Source of the DNA: Hyparrhenia diplandra
Taxonomy: Eukaryota > Streptophyta > Magnoliopsida > Poales > Poaceae
DNA: 64,000 bases
Reading direction: 5' to 3'
NCBI GenBank assembly: GCA_015847255.1
Contig: JADLZK010007174.1
Location: 1,054,001-1,118,000, forward strand
Of the stretch, positions 44,546-55,993 are shown in pieces. Within the stretch, counting starts at the first letter, position 1, and every line of letters starts with the position of its first letter. The notes below the pieces were generated by a model. That model searched no databases, was not told the origin of the DNA, and saw only the letters and a list, made by a program, of their open reading frames with translations. The translations under genes and the position numbers were made by a program.

Positions 44546-44689
44546 GATTAGGTGAGGAGCTAGCTAGTAAACTGCAACTTGCAGAAAGTCAGCGGTACCA
44601 TAGGCACGTCTTCTGCGTTGGCTTGTCAAATGCCTCCAGTTTGACTTTGACATCGCATTTTTGCCATTCACCAAACGCTCCTCGCTAAG

Positions 44690-45176
44690 ATCTGTTCTAT
44701 CCTCCAACTAAGGTGCGCGGCTGCAAGTTCTAGGTGCTCCATATCACTCTGTAAGTTCTCCGAATCATCCCCTGCTTCTCCGTATTTTCTCTTATCATCT
44801 TCTCCCGGGATAGTTTGATTTCATGCATTTCATATTTGGCTCCCATAATATTCTTCAACATAATTGGTATGTGCTAAGCAAGAGGAATGAATCACATACA
44901 GGCTAATTGTACTTGCTACAATATGAAATTTGATAGCAAGGTGTCTTCTTAGCCTTAATTGAAAAACCCTTTTATTTTTTCAAATAAGAAGCTGAAAAGC
45001 TTTGAATCCCCTCTCTCTGTGTGCGTGCGCGCGCTATATTATATAGTGCTTCATGACTGCATGAACATCTCATCTCATATATAAAGAGAGCAAAGTATTG
45101 CAGGAAAGACACTGATTAGGCCATTCTTGGTCGAGGCACAACACAAGGCGGCGACAGCAAGCAGGCACGAGGCGAG
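44690..45176 (+). promoter_or_regulatory. 5' leader of locus 3
   Basis: The phrase CACTCTGTAAGTTCTC at about 44746 repeats the donor-like GTAAGTTC of loci 1 and 2 and is followed by CCCCTGCTTCTCC, as in those loci. An AT-rich intron-like stretch follows, including GTGTGCGTGCGCGCG near 45022. The likely acceptor is TATTGCAG at about 45101. Confidence 0.5.
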
Positions 45177-47067
45177 ATGCCAAAGAAGTCCGATGTGTGG
45201 CAGCACTTCACCCGTGTCGCGGATGAACATGGGAAATTCGTCAACGAAGGCGAGTGCAAGTATTGCAGGAAGGTGCTCAAAACAAAAGATGGTACAGCCA
45301 ACATGTGGAAGCACTTGAGAAAATTTCATCCACAGGAAGCTGGTGCTGTTATTGCTGTGGGTTCTGGGGCAGCTCCACTACCCCCTCCTTGTGCTCCATC
45401 TCCAGAAGGCCCTGGTGGGTCAATTCGCAAGTCTCTCCTGAAGGAAGCACCCAGCGAACACCTTGCCCGGATGATCGCTTTGCGCGGATTTGATCCCTTG
45501 CTCCTGGAGGACGACTGCTTCAGGAGCTTCGTGGCAAGCATTAATCCTGAATTCAGGGTGCCCTCGCGCATGGACATAGAGGAGATATGTGATGGTGTCT
45601 TTGATGAAACAAGGAAGAATCTCTTCAACAAGATGAGGCGTGCTCCAGGGAGGTTCAGTTTGGCAGTGGGTACGGTTACAGCCATAGAAACGGAAGTCTT
45701 ATATACGGCTTGCCACTTCATTGATGATGAATGGAACCTTCACAAGGGAATCATGGATGTTTACGTGGATGGATATCTCCTTGACCCTCATGGACCATTA
45801 CTAGGAGTTCATCAAGTTACTTTTCCTCTGGATGGAATTGATTCCATTGATAAAGTCATGGATGGTTTGTCAGAACGTAATGTTTTAGATAATCTCTTCT
45901 TTATGGTATGGGAAACCAAGCAGGGTCACAGAGTTAGTCGCCTTGAGCTGAGGAATCAAATAGAGCGAAACAAATCCAATGCGAATCTGCCAATGAGGAC
46001 AGAACTAACTAGTAACACTTACATGGACAATGTGATTCACTCCATTGCTCGACTCCTTACTTTAGATCCGAGTTTCATTGTAGAAGATATAACCTCCCAA
46101 TTGGAGGATTTAGATTTGACTAGACAAAATACCCAGAAGTTTCTTTCACAGCTCGGTCTAGATAACCTATGGGCATATGATAAAGACTGGCACTGGAGCT
46201 ACTGTTCGCTGCAAGTCCTTCGCAAGGAAGGCCGTTCTCCAAATACAGGCTCAGTATTCGCTGAACTATTATGTAACATTTGGGGGCAAATGGACCGTTC
46301 CATCCAAAGAATTTCTGTCTTCAGCTCTCCCACTTCAAGTCTCTGTCTCGTAGAACTGTTTAAGATTAGGGAGGTTTTGCAGTCGGAGCTAGCACGGGCA
46401 AGTGGAGACAATTCACATGCTTACAGGCTATCCAATGGCTTTCTAGAACGCGACGAAGTCAAGGATGTTTCCGATGTTCTTGGAGAAGCAATGGACAGTT
46501 TAGATGAAAGCATAAAAGATTCATACCTTGTATGGTCTATACCACTTATACTGGATCCCCGGTACAAGCTCACATACATAGAATTCATCTTCAAAAGGGC
46601 ATTTGGCGATTCTTCTGAGGCCGCATCCTACATTTCCAGAATAACAGAACAAATGAAGGAGATGTATGCTAATTACATTGAATATGGTGCTGGAACCAAC
46701 ATTGCAAATTCAGATCTTGTCACAGTGATGGCCACCGGCAGGAGTGCTGATCCATTAGCAGAAGCATGGGCTGAGCATTGCAGTTTGTGGAATGGCAGAA
46801 ACCGCACAACAACTGATGTTGACAGTCACCTTCATGCTGAGAAGGAACTTGATCGTTACCTGCAAGATTTGCTTGTCCCTCCACCAGAGAGTTTTGACAT
46901 TCTCAAATGGTGGAAGGAGAACTGCTGGAATTACCCAACGGTGGCTCAAATGGCGAGGGGACGCTCTGGCCATGCCAACATGCAGTACGCTTTCTTCTGA
47001 TCAACTCGCCCATGTCAAGAGCATCCTTCGCGGTTATTCCAGGGCACCATATGGAGATAAACCTTAG
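45177..47067 (+). CDS. BED zinc finger / hAT transposase-derived protein, locus 3
   Basis: One frame runs from MPKKSDVWQHFTR for 607 codons. The BED finger occupies residues 1-53 (CKYC, then WKHLRKFH), followed by a short Pro/Gly linker. A central region aligns with locus 1 (FIDDEWNLHK, LTSNTYMDNVIHSIA). An RNase H-fold-type hAT region carries ILDPRYKLTYIEF, and the hAT dimerisation region has ELDRYLQDL and FDILKWWKENC..YPTVAQMAR. Near 46957 an extra G (GAGGGGAC against GAGGGATG in locus 1) shifts the frame. The true C-terminus (ALAMPTCSTLSSDQLAHV..) continues to a TAG at 47067. No terminal inverted repeats are evident, which favours a domesticated transposase over a mobile copy. A nuclear DNA-binding role is inferred only from the BED finger. 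Confidence 0.75.
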
Positions 47068-49210
47068 AAGACCAAGAACAGGGTGGTGAAGAAGACATCA
47101 TTCAGTAGGCTCCCACACTGCGCGGGGTTAATGTCTGCTACTTTTGTACCGCAATTGGTTTGTGCAGTGTATTCCGTTCCTGTCTGCCCTTTAAAAAAAT
47201 CCTGATGTTGTAGTGCAGAATGCAGCAACATCTTTACATATCGCTCCTAGTTATATATGTTGGAATAGCAACATCGCTGAACATTTAACTCTGCTCGTCT
47301 AAATCTAAATGGATCTTCTTGTTCCATGCGCGGTGCAAGAGAATGGCGACAAGAAGCTATACCACAGCCACACTACACGAGTGAATGTCAGTAGCACCCC
47401 AGCAACTCCAACAGATTCATATTTGCTACCCAAAGCATCAACACTAGCTATGTAATTGATTGTTCCTTGCCTGACAAAGCATTTCGTTGTTGATCAAAAT
47501 GGTAAATCTATAGGAGACATATGCCCTATAGTTTGTGTGTTACGCTAAAGATATTTAGAAGGCTAGTAATATGAACCAAAATCAAAACATTTCAATCTAC
47601 AAGAACCCTGCGTAGAACCATCATCACACCAAAAGCACTAACATGGTTTTGAACTGCTGACAGACAAGTTCTTTTAGAACTTCAGTGAATCAAAGAAAAG
47701 GAGATGAATCGGAACTCGGCGGTGTTGTTTGAACTGGTCTGTCTTCTTGAGCCTTCATTACCGAGGTAGAGCAAAATCTATTGTATTGTTTGCAAACAAA
47801 AGAAGAAAGCTCAATCAGAAAATGTGCAAGATGAGGGGCCTTGGTCATAATAAAAAAAATAAACAGCCAAAGGATACTTTAGTTTCAAATATCTAAAATA
47901 TAAGCACAGATGGAGCACAAAAGGCAGTCATTGTTTGTTAAATGACTCAACTTAAGAATACAGCAGCATTGAAATAGTACGCACATTGATAATGGTGCAC
48001 AAAAATACAGGAATTTAGATTCTATTAGATCTCATAAAAAGCTCAACAACAAATGACAATATCTGACCAAAAGTATACCCCTCCCCAGAAAATTTGAAGG
48101 ATCACACCAAATTCTCATGTGCATCAGTTCTTCAAAAGTGCAGTTTATGTCAAGTTTATTCAACAATAGATTTGGTACCAACAGCACAGTTAAGAACATC
48201 CCACATTAAAAATCAATGGCATAGTGGTGAGGTTTTAACAAAGATAACCAATACAAAACCACCAAAAATTTTAAGGATCTGAAACACATCTCTGTTACTC
48301 CATCGAACGATGGAATTTGATTTAAAAACTGTCAGCTAATCCTTACACAATAACACAGAGATATTGAAACATTAAATCATGATGCACTAGTGCATGAGCC
48401 ATTCTCTTTAGCAATTTGTCCCTAGCCCTGGTCAGATGCGCTTGGTCAAACCTATCAGGGTAATAGCAAAACAGTAATTAGACTGATGCTGATTTGTTGA
48501 CAATACAAGATAACAACTACTTGGCCTGTGATTGAAACAATATTGTTTTCTACAGCAGTCCCTACATTAGTTGATGCTTCAACTATGCAGAAATGCACTA
48601 CCAAAGGTACAATTGAAGAGGGGTGCAGCCAAAAGAATTTTAGAATATGCACAGAATTTTAGGCAAAAAAAGTCTTATCAAGAGGAAAACAATGAATATA
48701 ATAAGATAATTGCTATAGGCATCACCACATATATATAACATTCTTCAATTCCCTACTAGCAGATAAACACAAGTTGCACTTGTCTGTTTGAGTAAATCAG
48801 GTGTAAGTAACACACAGATGAGCTTCTAAATTTGTAATTTACTACTAGCCAGCCAACAAACAACATGATGCTCTCCAAGGCTAACAAAGTAAATTAGACG
48901 GATTCACTAAATCCAGTGATTTTGTATACAAGCTTTGGAGACCAGAGTAATGTGATGCCTAGACTTTTACATCCCTAGATGTTTGGAACAAATAAAAATT
49001 ACAAAATCCGTTCTGAAATGCAATTCCCCATCACATGAACATGTCAGGCAACAGATGCAACACATTTCAATTCTCACGCGAACAAACTAGGACTACATCA
49101 GCATCGGGAATCACAGAACCGGCAACAGAAATACCACAAAGCAATGAGGATTTTCCCATCCAATTGCAAAAACTACAGAAAAGGAGGACGTTAAACGGTT
49201 CAGTGGTTCA
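47068..49210. other. AT-rich intergenic stretch or downstream introns of the NFD6-like gene
   Basis: No coding pattern is recognisable on either strand. The terminal exon and 3' untranslated region of the minus-strand NFD6-like gene should lie in the right part of this interval, but they are too short to place by eye. Confidence 0.35.
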
Positions 49211-49211
49211 C

Positions 49212-49594
49212 CTTGGGAGAGGCAGCTCCAGCACGCGGAGTCGGCGGCGATGCAGGACCGCAGCCGCGCGGCGGCCACCGCGCTGTGCAGCGGCATGAGC
49301 GACTCCAGACTCGCCAGCGCGGCCGCCGCTACGAGGGGCCTGAGACAGGAAGGAGGAACAAAAGCACACGCATTTTCAGGCTTCCAGGGTCGCTTGGAGC
49401 GAAGGCCACCAAGCTAAATGGCGAGAACAGACAGGGGATTCAGGGGTGGGCGTTGAGCGCGACCTGCGGATGCGTGGAGGAGAGATAGGAGATGTCGCCG
49501 CCAGGAATGGCCTCGCTATTGGGGATCTCGACCGGAGCGCCGCTGACCTCGTGACGGCAGCGGCGGCGGCGGCGGAGCGGCACAAGGACGCCAT
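49212..49594 (-). CDS. NUCLEAR FUSION DEFECTIVE 6-like mitochondrial protein (first two exons)
   Basis: Exon 1 (49594-49464) encodes MASLCRSAAAAAAVTRSAAL and a basic, Ser/Arg/Pro-rich continuation without acidic residues, an organelle-targeting presequence. The donor CGCAG/GTCGCG and acceptor TCTCAG/GCCCC join it to exon 2 (49339-49212). Exon 2 encodes LESLMPLHSAVAAARLRSC and DSACWSCLSQG, the conserved core of plant NFD6-like proteins, and ends at AAG/GTGAAC. In Arabidopsis NFD6 is mitochondrial and is needed for polar nuclear fusion in the embryo sac. The last exon, usually only a few codons, was not located. No frame damage is seen in these two exons, unlike the neighbouring genes. Confidence 0.7.
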
Positions 49595-49619
49595 GGTTTC
49601 TTGCGATGGAGGACGGTGA

Positions 49620-49785
49620 CGGCCGATAGGGGTTGAGGCTCCGCTTAGTTGGAAGTAAGTCTGGGCCGAGCCCAATTCAACAGAGGCCCATATAATACTT
49701 TGGTCCAACTATATCCAGCCCATGGTGAAAGACTTTTTGTACGGCCCATATTTTTACTGGTCAGATTTTTTATGGCCCAGTTACT
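49620..49785. promoter_or_regulatory. Site II-rich promoter of the NFD6-like gene
   Basis: Five or more TGGGCC/GGCCCA or AGCCCA motifs lie in about 120 bp upstream of the ATG: CTGGGCCGAGCCC near 49660, GAGGCCCAT near 49684, AGCCCATGG near 49717, CGGCCCATA near 49742, and TGGCCCAG near 49773. Site II elements bound by TCP factors are typical of nuclear genes for organelle proteins, which fits this gene. Confidence 0.55.
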
Positions 49786-51133
49786 AAAAAAAGGCCGAAG
49801 GCAACAGGCCGGAGACAACCTGCTCGCGGCCTTTTTTTCGCGAGCAGGCATATATGCTCGCGGCCTCGCCGGACCTGCAAGGCGCGACGACGCACCGGCA
49901 GTCCAGTCGCCGGGCAGTAAGCCAACAGAGGAGCCGACCCCGCCTGACGCTCCGGCCGCCCCCAACGCAACGGCAACGCTCCCTCTCCAGCGCAGGCGCA
50001 TTCTGACAGGCCGAGGACGACCCTCTGGCAGGTGGGCCCCTGGTGAGTCCGTAACCCAAAGTCAAAGTGCCTGCCTGCCATTTGGGGATTCAGAAATTGT
50101 GCTTAGAGATTGTGCGTCCGTTGAATTGGCGTCTGATTCGATATTTGAAATGTTAGGGATTTGCTCATTTGCGTAGCTTACTGCCTTGGGATGAAGTGAA
50201 GTCCGAGCCTGAATTGTGCTTGTTGTCTGTGTTTTGTGTGTTGTTGATATAGGAAGTCCGTTTACCGAAATTTGTGTTGGTTCACACCATATTGTATATT
50301 AGATTTTAGGCTAGGCATGTACACTGGGTTTTAATCCTGCATACACCACTGGTTTACAGTAGGATGTATAACCAATGCAAGCATGAGAAAAGAATTAGGT
50401 GCACTGAAAACTATGTCCTGATGGAATGCAATTGGCAGGGGCTTGTCCCTGGTTTTCTAGAAAAAGACTTGGTGCTATTGTACTTATATTGCTTTGCTTT
50501 GTGGTTAAATAGTAGGATTTGGTTGAATTGACGATGATGTGAATTAGTTACCACTGATCAGTGTTCGGCAGTACTGGTATCAACTGCATATATGCTGTTT
50601 TGTTCATCTAGAAAATCAGAAATGAAAACATTGTTAACTTTTCAGTAGCTCTAGTTTTCTGTTGCCATTATTCTTCTTTGGAAAACAGAGTTTCACTTCC
50701 TAATAAATCGTATAGAATAAACAACATACAGAATAGTAGTAGATAGCAAAGTTCTAGATGACACTAAACTTCTTCTTTGGCTAAAAGACAGAATCTTAAA
50801 ATGCAAAAGCACCGCATAAATTTATTTTCCAAGCTTGAAATATACATACTACAAACGCGGTCCATCGGGAGCACATTAAATACACAGAATTCATTTCAGT
50901 GGCAACGCCCACCAATCCATTGTAAAATTGGGAGAACGAGTTGCCCTTGTGGGGGGGCTCGGTTGCATGTTAATATAGCTTGGGAAACGCCCCAAGGTGG
51001 CTTGTACAACAAGTTGATCTGTTACACTAGATTGCTATCTACTTGACGTGTAATCCAAGGATTCTATTTAACTAACCATATCAGTTAGTCCTAGATTACA
51101 GTACAAGATCATGTGTACAAGATATGATTTACA
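49786..51133. other. Intergenic, no gene recognised
   Basis: A GC-rich patch at 49800-50060 is open in several frames without any domain. The remainder is AT-rich and probably includes 3' untranslated sequence of the receptor-like protein gene near 51050-51133. Confidence 0.35.
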
Positions 51134-54100
51134 TTACATATTTAACATCCATGGCTGAAGAACATACAGCATAGACCTGTCCACATGCCAGTATAGCCAC
51201 CTCCTCCCGTTGCCCCACAGCAGCGTGGTTGTAACCACGATGGCCAAGCCGGAAACAAACCCTGCCTCAACTGACAAGATTTCCCAACCCAGCTCTTTAG
51301 AAGATCCTTGTGTCACAGTAGCTGGTGGCCCGTCATTCATCTTGCACAGGCGTGGCAGTGGCTTTCCACACAGCCCGTTGTTCCCCAGAAATGATGAGTC
51401 TGGGAACGTCAAGAACTGGCCAGATTGTGGTATAGGCCCTGACAGGCGGTTGTAGGAGAGGTTGAGCACCTCAAGGAACGACATCTGTGCCATTGCAGGA
51501 GGGATCTCCCCGGAGAGATTGTTGACGGACAGATCAAGTGATTCCAACTGCAGCATGTTCGCAATCCGCGGAGGGATCCTGCTGGTGAAGGAGTTCCTGG
51601 ACAGGTTGAGCCCCTTGAGAAACTTCAGGTCGCCAATCTCATCAGGAATGATACCCTCGAAGTTGTTGTTTGAGAGATCAATGGACATGAATGCTGAAAG
51701 TATATGTGCCAGAGCTATTTCTTGCCCCTTGAGTGTGACCATGGTAAATTCGCTGTAGTATGGATGGTAAATTGAAGGAAATCCTATTACTGAGAATGCT
51801 TCTGGTAGTGATGGTGTGATAATTGAGACATACATGTTGGGAGCTTCTGAAGAAATCACCATCATAGCTTTGAATTGCTTGAGGAATTGTGTAGGTATGC
51901 TGCCGTTAAAGAGTTTGAAGACAGGTCCAGAACCTGCAGTTTGTTCATCCCAGAGTAATGGATCGGACCATGAAACTTGTTTGACCTCAGAATAAGCACC
52001 AACAGAGGAAGAACTCCGAGCCACTCTGGATAAGTATCCTTTATCAGGTTGTTTCCAACGTCTAGGACTTGAAGCATGTGACAATTGGTCATAGACACTG
52101 GCAATTTTCCTCCAACTTGTTGCCATTGAGATCTATTATTCGAAGTGCACAATTCTTATTGATGTCTTGAGGCAAGGATCCATTGAAATTGTTACCTCTT
52201 AAGTTCAGCATCTGAAGCCAATCCTTATCCTTCAACAAACAGGGTGGTATTAATCCACTGAAGTTGTTAAAAGAAAGGTCTAGAACTTCAATATAAGTTG
52301 CATTGCATATCAAATGGGGAATTTCTCCAATAAGGCTATTGTTTGCCAATGACAGGAGCATGGTGTCGTCGATAATGTGTGACCAAAACTCGAGCATGGT
52401 AGAAGAATTCAAATGGTTATTGGAGTAGTCCAACTGGCGAATGCGTGATGGGGGTATTGGGAGTGCTCCCTCAATCATGTTGGAATGGAGATCAATATCT
52501 GAAAATAATGTATTTGATAAATCTGTAGCAATGCTAGTAAATAAATTATGAGAGAGATCAAGGGCAGGGTCATATCCCATATTTGATGCAGTTCCCCATA
52601 TCCAATCGGGTATGTGTCCACCAATATTGTTATGCGAAAGGTCCAAATAGTTAATACAACGATGCTTCATCAAGAATTTAGGAACATATGATATGTTACA
52701 TGATGCCAACCCCAGATACTGTATTTCTGGATATTCTGTGTAGGAGTGATTGCCATCTTCCTCTACGACAACAGACAACTTATTAAAGGATAGTGATAGA
52801 TGATGAAGGTCCTTATTATTCTTCATGAAACTTAAATCCACAATTCCAGTGAGATTGTTTAATGAAAGATCCAACACTTGCAGTCCTACAAACTCCGACA
52901 ACAGTTTTGGGACTGGTCCTTCCAGTTCGTTATTGCTGACATCAAGTGTTGCCAACTTAGAAGATATGTTGGGATGCAATAGAAAATTTCCAGTGAAACT
53001 GTTTCGTGAGAGATCTAAATATTCCAAAGAAGGGTTGGAAAACAAAGATGCAGGTATGACACCACTTATCGAATTGTTACGAAGAACAACATTGGTTAGG
53101 TTATGTAGAGCAAGGTAGCCATCATAAAGTAATGAACCATTTAGATTGTTACCTGATAAGTCAATCGACGAAATCATTGGCCACTGAGTGAAGGGTGGGA
53201 TTTGGCCATGGAATTGGCAATTAGAAAAGTCCAACTCTACCAGGTTTCGGAGGTTACCAATAGATATTGGTATTTTTCCTGAAAACTTTGCTCCACTAAG
53301 CTTCAAAACCTGGAATGCGCTGCCATTTATGAACTCTGGCAACTCTCCAAATAGATTATCATTCCTGATACATCCAGCACTACCAAGCTTTTGATATGAA
53401 ATATCCATGGAGGGAAGGTGCCAGTCAGCCCACAGCTTTGGAGACTAAGAACTGTGAGCAATGACAACTCCTTGAAATGTACTGGCACCAGAGCAGGGCC
53501 AATAATTTTTGTGCCATCAAGGGTCAACTTGGAAAGAAACCGGAACTTAACAAGAGCAATATCAATACGGCCAGTGATCGCACAACCTTGCATCCTTAGC
53601 TCTTGCAGACCTGGTGTTGTACTGGTAGAAGGAGAATGATGTAATACCGACCTGGTAGGACTTACATCAATGTTGACAGAATCAAGATATAGCTTTTGTA
53701 GACTTCCAAGGTTGTCAATCAAGACATCAAGGCTCAAATTTTTAAGATCACCGCCTGAGAGGCTTAGTACGACCAAGTTGGAAAGAGATGGGAACTTAGT
53801 AAGAAGAGTATCCAAACGACCACTAGTGATCGTGCACGAATCAATGTTTAGCTCTTTGAGACCTGAGCTTGTATTGGCTGAATAGACACGCCCCAAGTCC
53901 GTTGGACTGGCCAAAATGTTTAAATATGTAAGATATAGACTTTGGAGACTGCCAAGGCTGTCAATCAAGGTATGGAGGCTCAGATCTATAAGAGATCAAA
54001 GTCTACAAGTTTTAGCACGACTAAATTGGCAAGCTTGGAACGAAATAGAAGAAGAGTATCAAAATGGCTGCCAGTGATCGTACACGAAACTATGCTTAAC

Positions 54101-54783
54101 TCTTTGAGACCTGACGTTGTATTGGCAGAAGAGGCATGTATCAAATCGGCTGGACTGGCCGAAATGTCGAAATCACAAAGATATAATTTTTGGAGACTGC
54201 CAAGGTTGTCAATCAAAGTCCATAGGTTGAAATTTGTTAGATCAACGCCACATAGGATTAAAGTAGCTAAATTGGAAAGTTGACCTTTCTTGATGTGTAA
54301 ATCACCATATAAGCCAGAATAAGAGAGGTCAAGGTACTCGAGGTCGGTGAGCAACTCAAATCCTGGACTTGGCCATGGAGTATCTAAGGAGTTGTCAGCA
54401 AGGCTAAGGAAGCGAAGCGAGGTTAATTCAAAGATGCCTGATGAACTGAGGTTACACGACATGCCGAGATCAAAGAGGTTGAGAGCAGTGACGATGCCTG
54501 ACGTGGCGTCACATGTTACACGATTCCACGTGCAGCAGTTGGTATCTACCTTCCATGACGAAAGTTTTTTTCTTGCAGATAGGACGTTGAAGCTGGAGCT
54601 GGCTTTCAGGCGTAGTAGGGCAGCACTTTGATCTTTGTGGCATTGGCATACTCCACGCCCGCTGGTAGCGAGGAGGAGGATGACGATGGTAACCAGGAGA
54701 AGGTAGTAGCTGGGAAGCGGATGACAGCGAAACATGGTTTTCTGAAGGTAGTTATGTTTTGCTCTGTGCTTATGAGAGTGCAA
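51134..54783 (-). CDS. Leucine-rich-repeat receptor-like protein, Cf/Ve type (four frame breaks)
   Basis: An intronless minus-strand gene. The N-terminus has a signal peptide ([17 protein letters not shown]). The LRR cap reads [32 protein letters not shown]. About 25-30 extracellular LRRs follow (LxxLxLSxNxLxGxIP), with an island-type break around [13 protein letters not shown]. It ends with an acidic-free juxtamembrane region, a transmembrane helix ([17 protein letters not shown]) and a short basic tail without kinase. Family members sense apoplastic pathogen molecules at the plasma membrane through SOBIR1-type partners. The frame breaks near 53990, 53375, 52115 and 51930. At the last three one base is missing from an A, G or T run, and the first is also consistent with a lost base. 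Apart from these the LRR frame is well kept, so either a recent pseudogene or sequence error is likely. Confidence 0.8.
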
Positions 54784-55044
54784 GAGCTAAGGTATGGCAG
54801 CAACATTAAATAGAGGAGTGATCACGGGCAAGGACAAGCAAAAAGGTGTGTTTAATTAGTTTGTGCCACTAGCAAGCCAAACTAAAAATTTGCAATGAAA
54901 AATTGGGGCAAGGCCAAAGCGAGGGAAAAGAGAGGATGCGTGGATCATGCCCAAGGAAATAATATGGGCTAGTGGCTACCTAGTGCCAAAATCTAGATAC
55001 AAAATAGTGTTTGGATTATTTCTAACATGACAAAATAATAACCA

Positions 55045-55958
55045 TCATTTTGTCAAGTCGAGAACTTGAACCTTGGTGGGCTCTCGACTTGAACCCTGGT
55101 GGACAAGTAAAACCACAAGGAACCCAACCAGCTGATCTATGATCAATTCGTGGACAAGCTTTTCTTTGATAGGTACCTCTAGACGATCACGAATATCATC
55201 ATTTCGCACTCGGTCCATTCTTGTGTGACCACAAATCCAGCAAACATACGTAATTCTGCAACACTCAATTATTGAACATGTCGTCTCTTTGTAGGACAAC
55301 ATTTTGCTCCATACAGCATAAGCGGATTTAATCGTCGTTCTCTAAAACTTGCCCTTTAGCTTTTGTGATACCTTCTTGTGAGAATGTCATAAGCTTGGCA
55401 CCATTTCATCCACCCTGCTTTGATTCTATGGCTAATGTCCGCACCAATATCTACATCCCTCTATAGCATGGATCCTAGATACCAAAAGGTAGCTTTCTTA
55501 GGCACTACTTGACCTTCCAAACTCACGTCTCCCTCCTCTTGTGTAGTAGTGTGAAAGTCACATCTCATGTATTCGGTTTTAATTCTGCTACTCTAAAACC
55601 TTTAGACTCAAGGGTCTGTCGCCACAACTCTAGTTTTTCTATTTACTCCTGCTCGGCTTTCATCAACTAACACTACATCATCGACTTAACAAAGATACGC
55701 CAAGGGATATCCCCTTGAATGTTCCTTGTAAACTCATCCATTACTAAGGCAAAGAGATATGGGCTCAAGGCTGACCCTTGACGAAGCCCTATCTTAATCG
55801 GGAAGTAATATGTGTTACCAGCATTTGTTGGACAATTAGTCACATCATTGTTATACATGTCCTTAATGAGGGTAACGTACTTCGCAAGGACTTTATGCTT
55901 GTCCAAAGCCCACCACATAACATTCCTTGGTATCGTGTCATAAACCTTCAGTTAAGCT
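55045..55958 (-). mobile_element. RTE-type LINE fragment (reverse transcriptase end)
   Basis: The minus strand encodes IPRNVMWWALDKHKV and GLRQGSALSPYLFALVMDE (RT motif B region). A decayed FADD box follows, read as FVKSMM then a stop. Further on come ICGHTRMDRVRNDDIRDRL, the C-terminal signature of plant RTE LINEs, and VQVLDLTK. Several stops show it is dead. Its 5' part is cut off at the copia insertion, and I did not find it on the far side of the copia. Confidence 0.65.
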
Positions 55959-55993
55959 TATTAGGAAAGGACTAATCACTACTGCCTGCAAGA

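Noticed and set aside
45177..47067. Active hAT transposon
   Set aside because: No terminal inverted repeats or 8-bp target duplication could be found around locus 3, and the protein has introns in its leader and a gene-like promoter region.
51210..53968. Plus-strand frames of 70-110 codons across the receptor-like protein gene
   Set aside because: They are shadows of the minus-strand LRR coding sequence and have no domain of their own.
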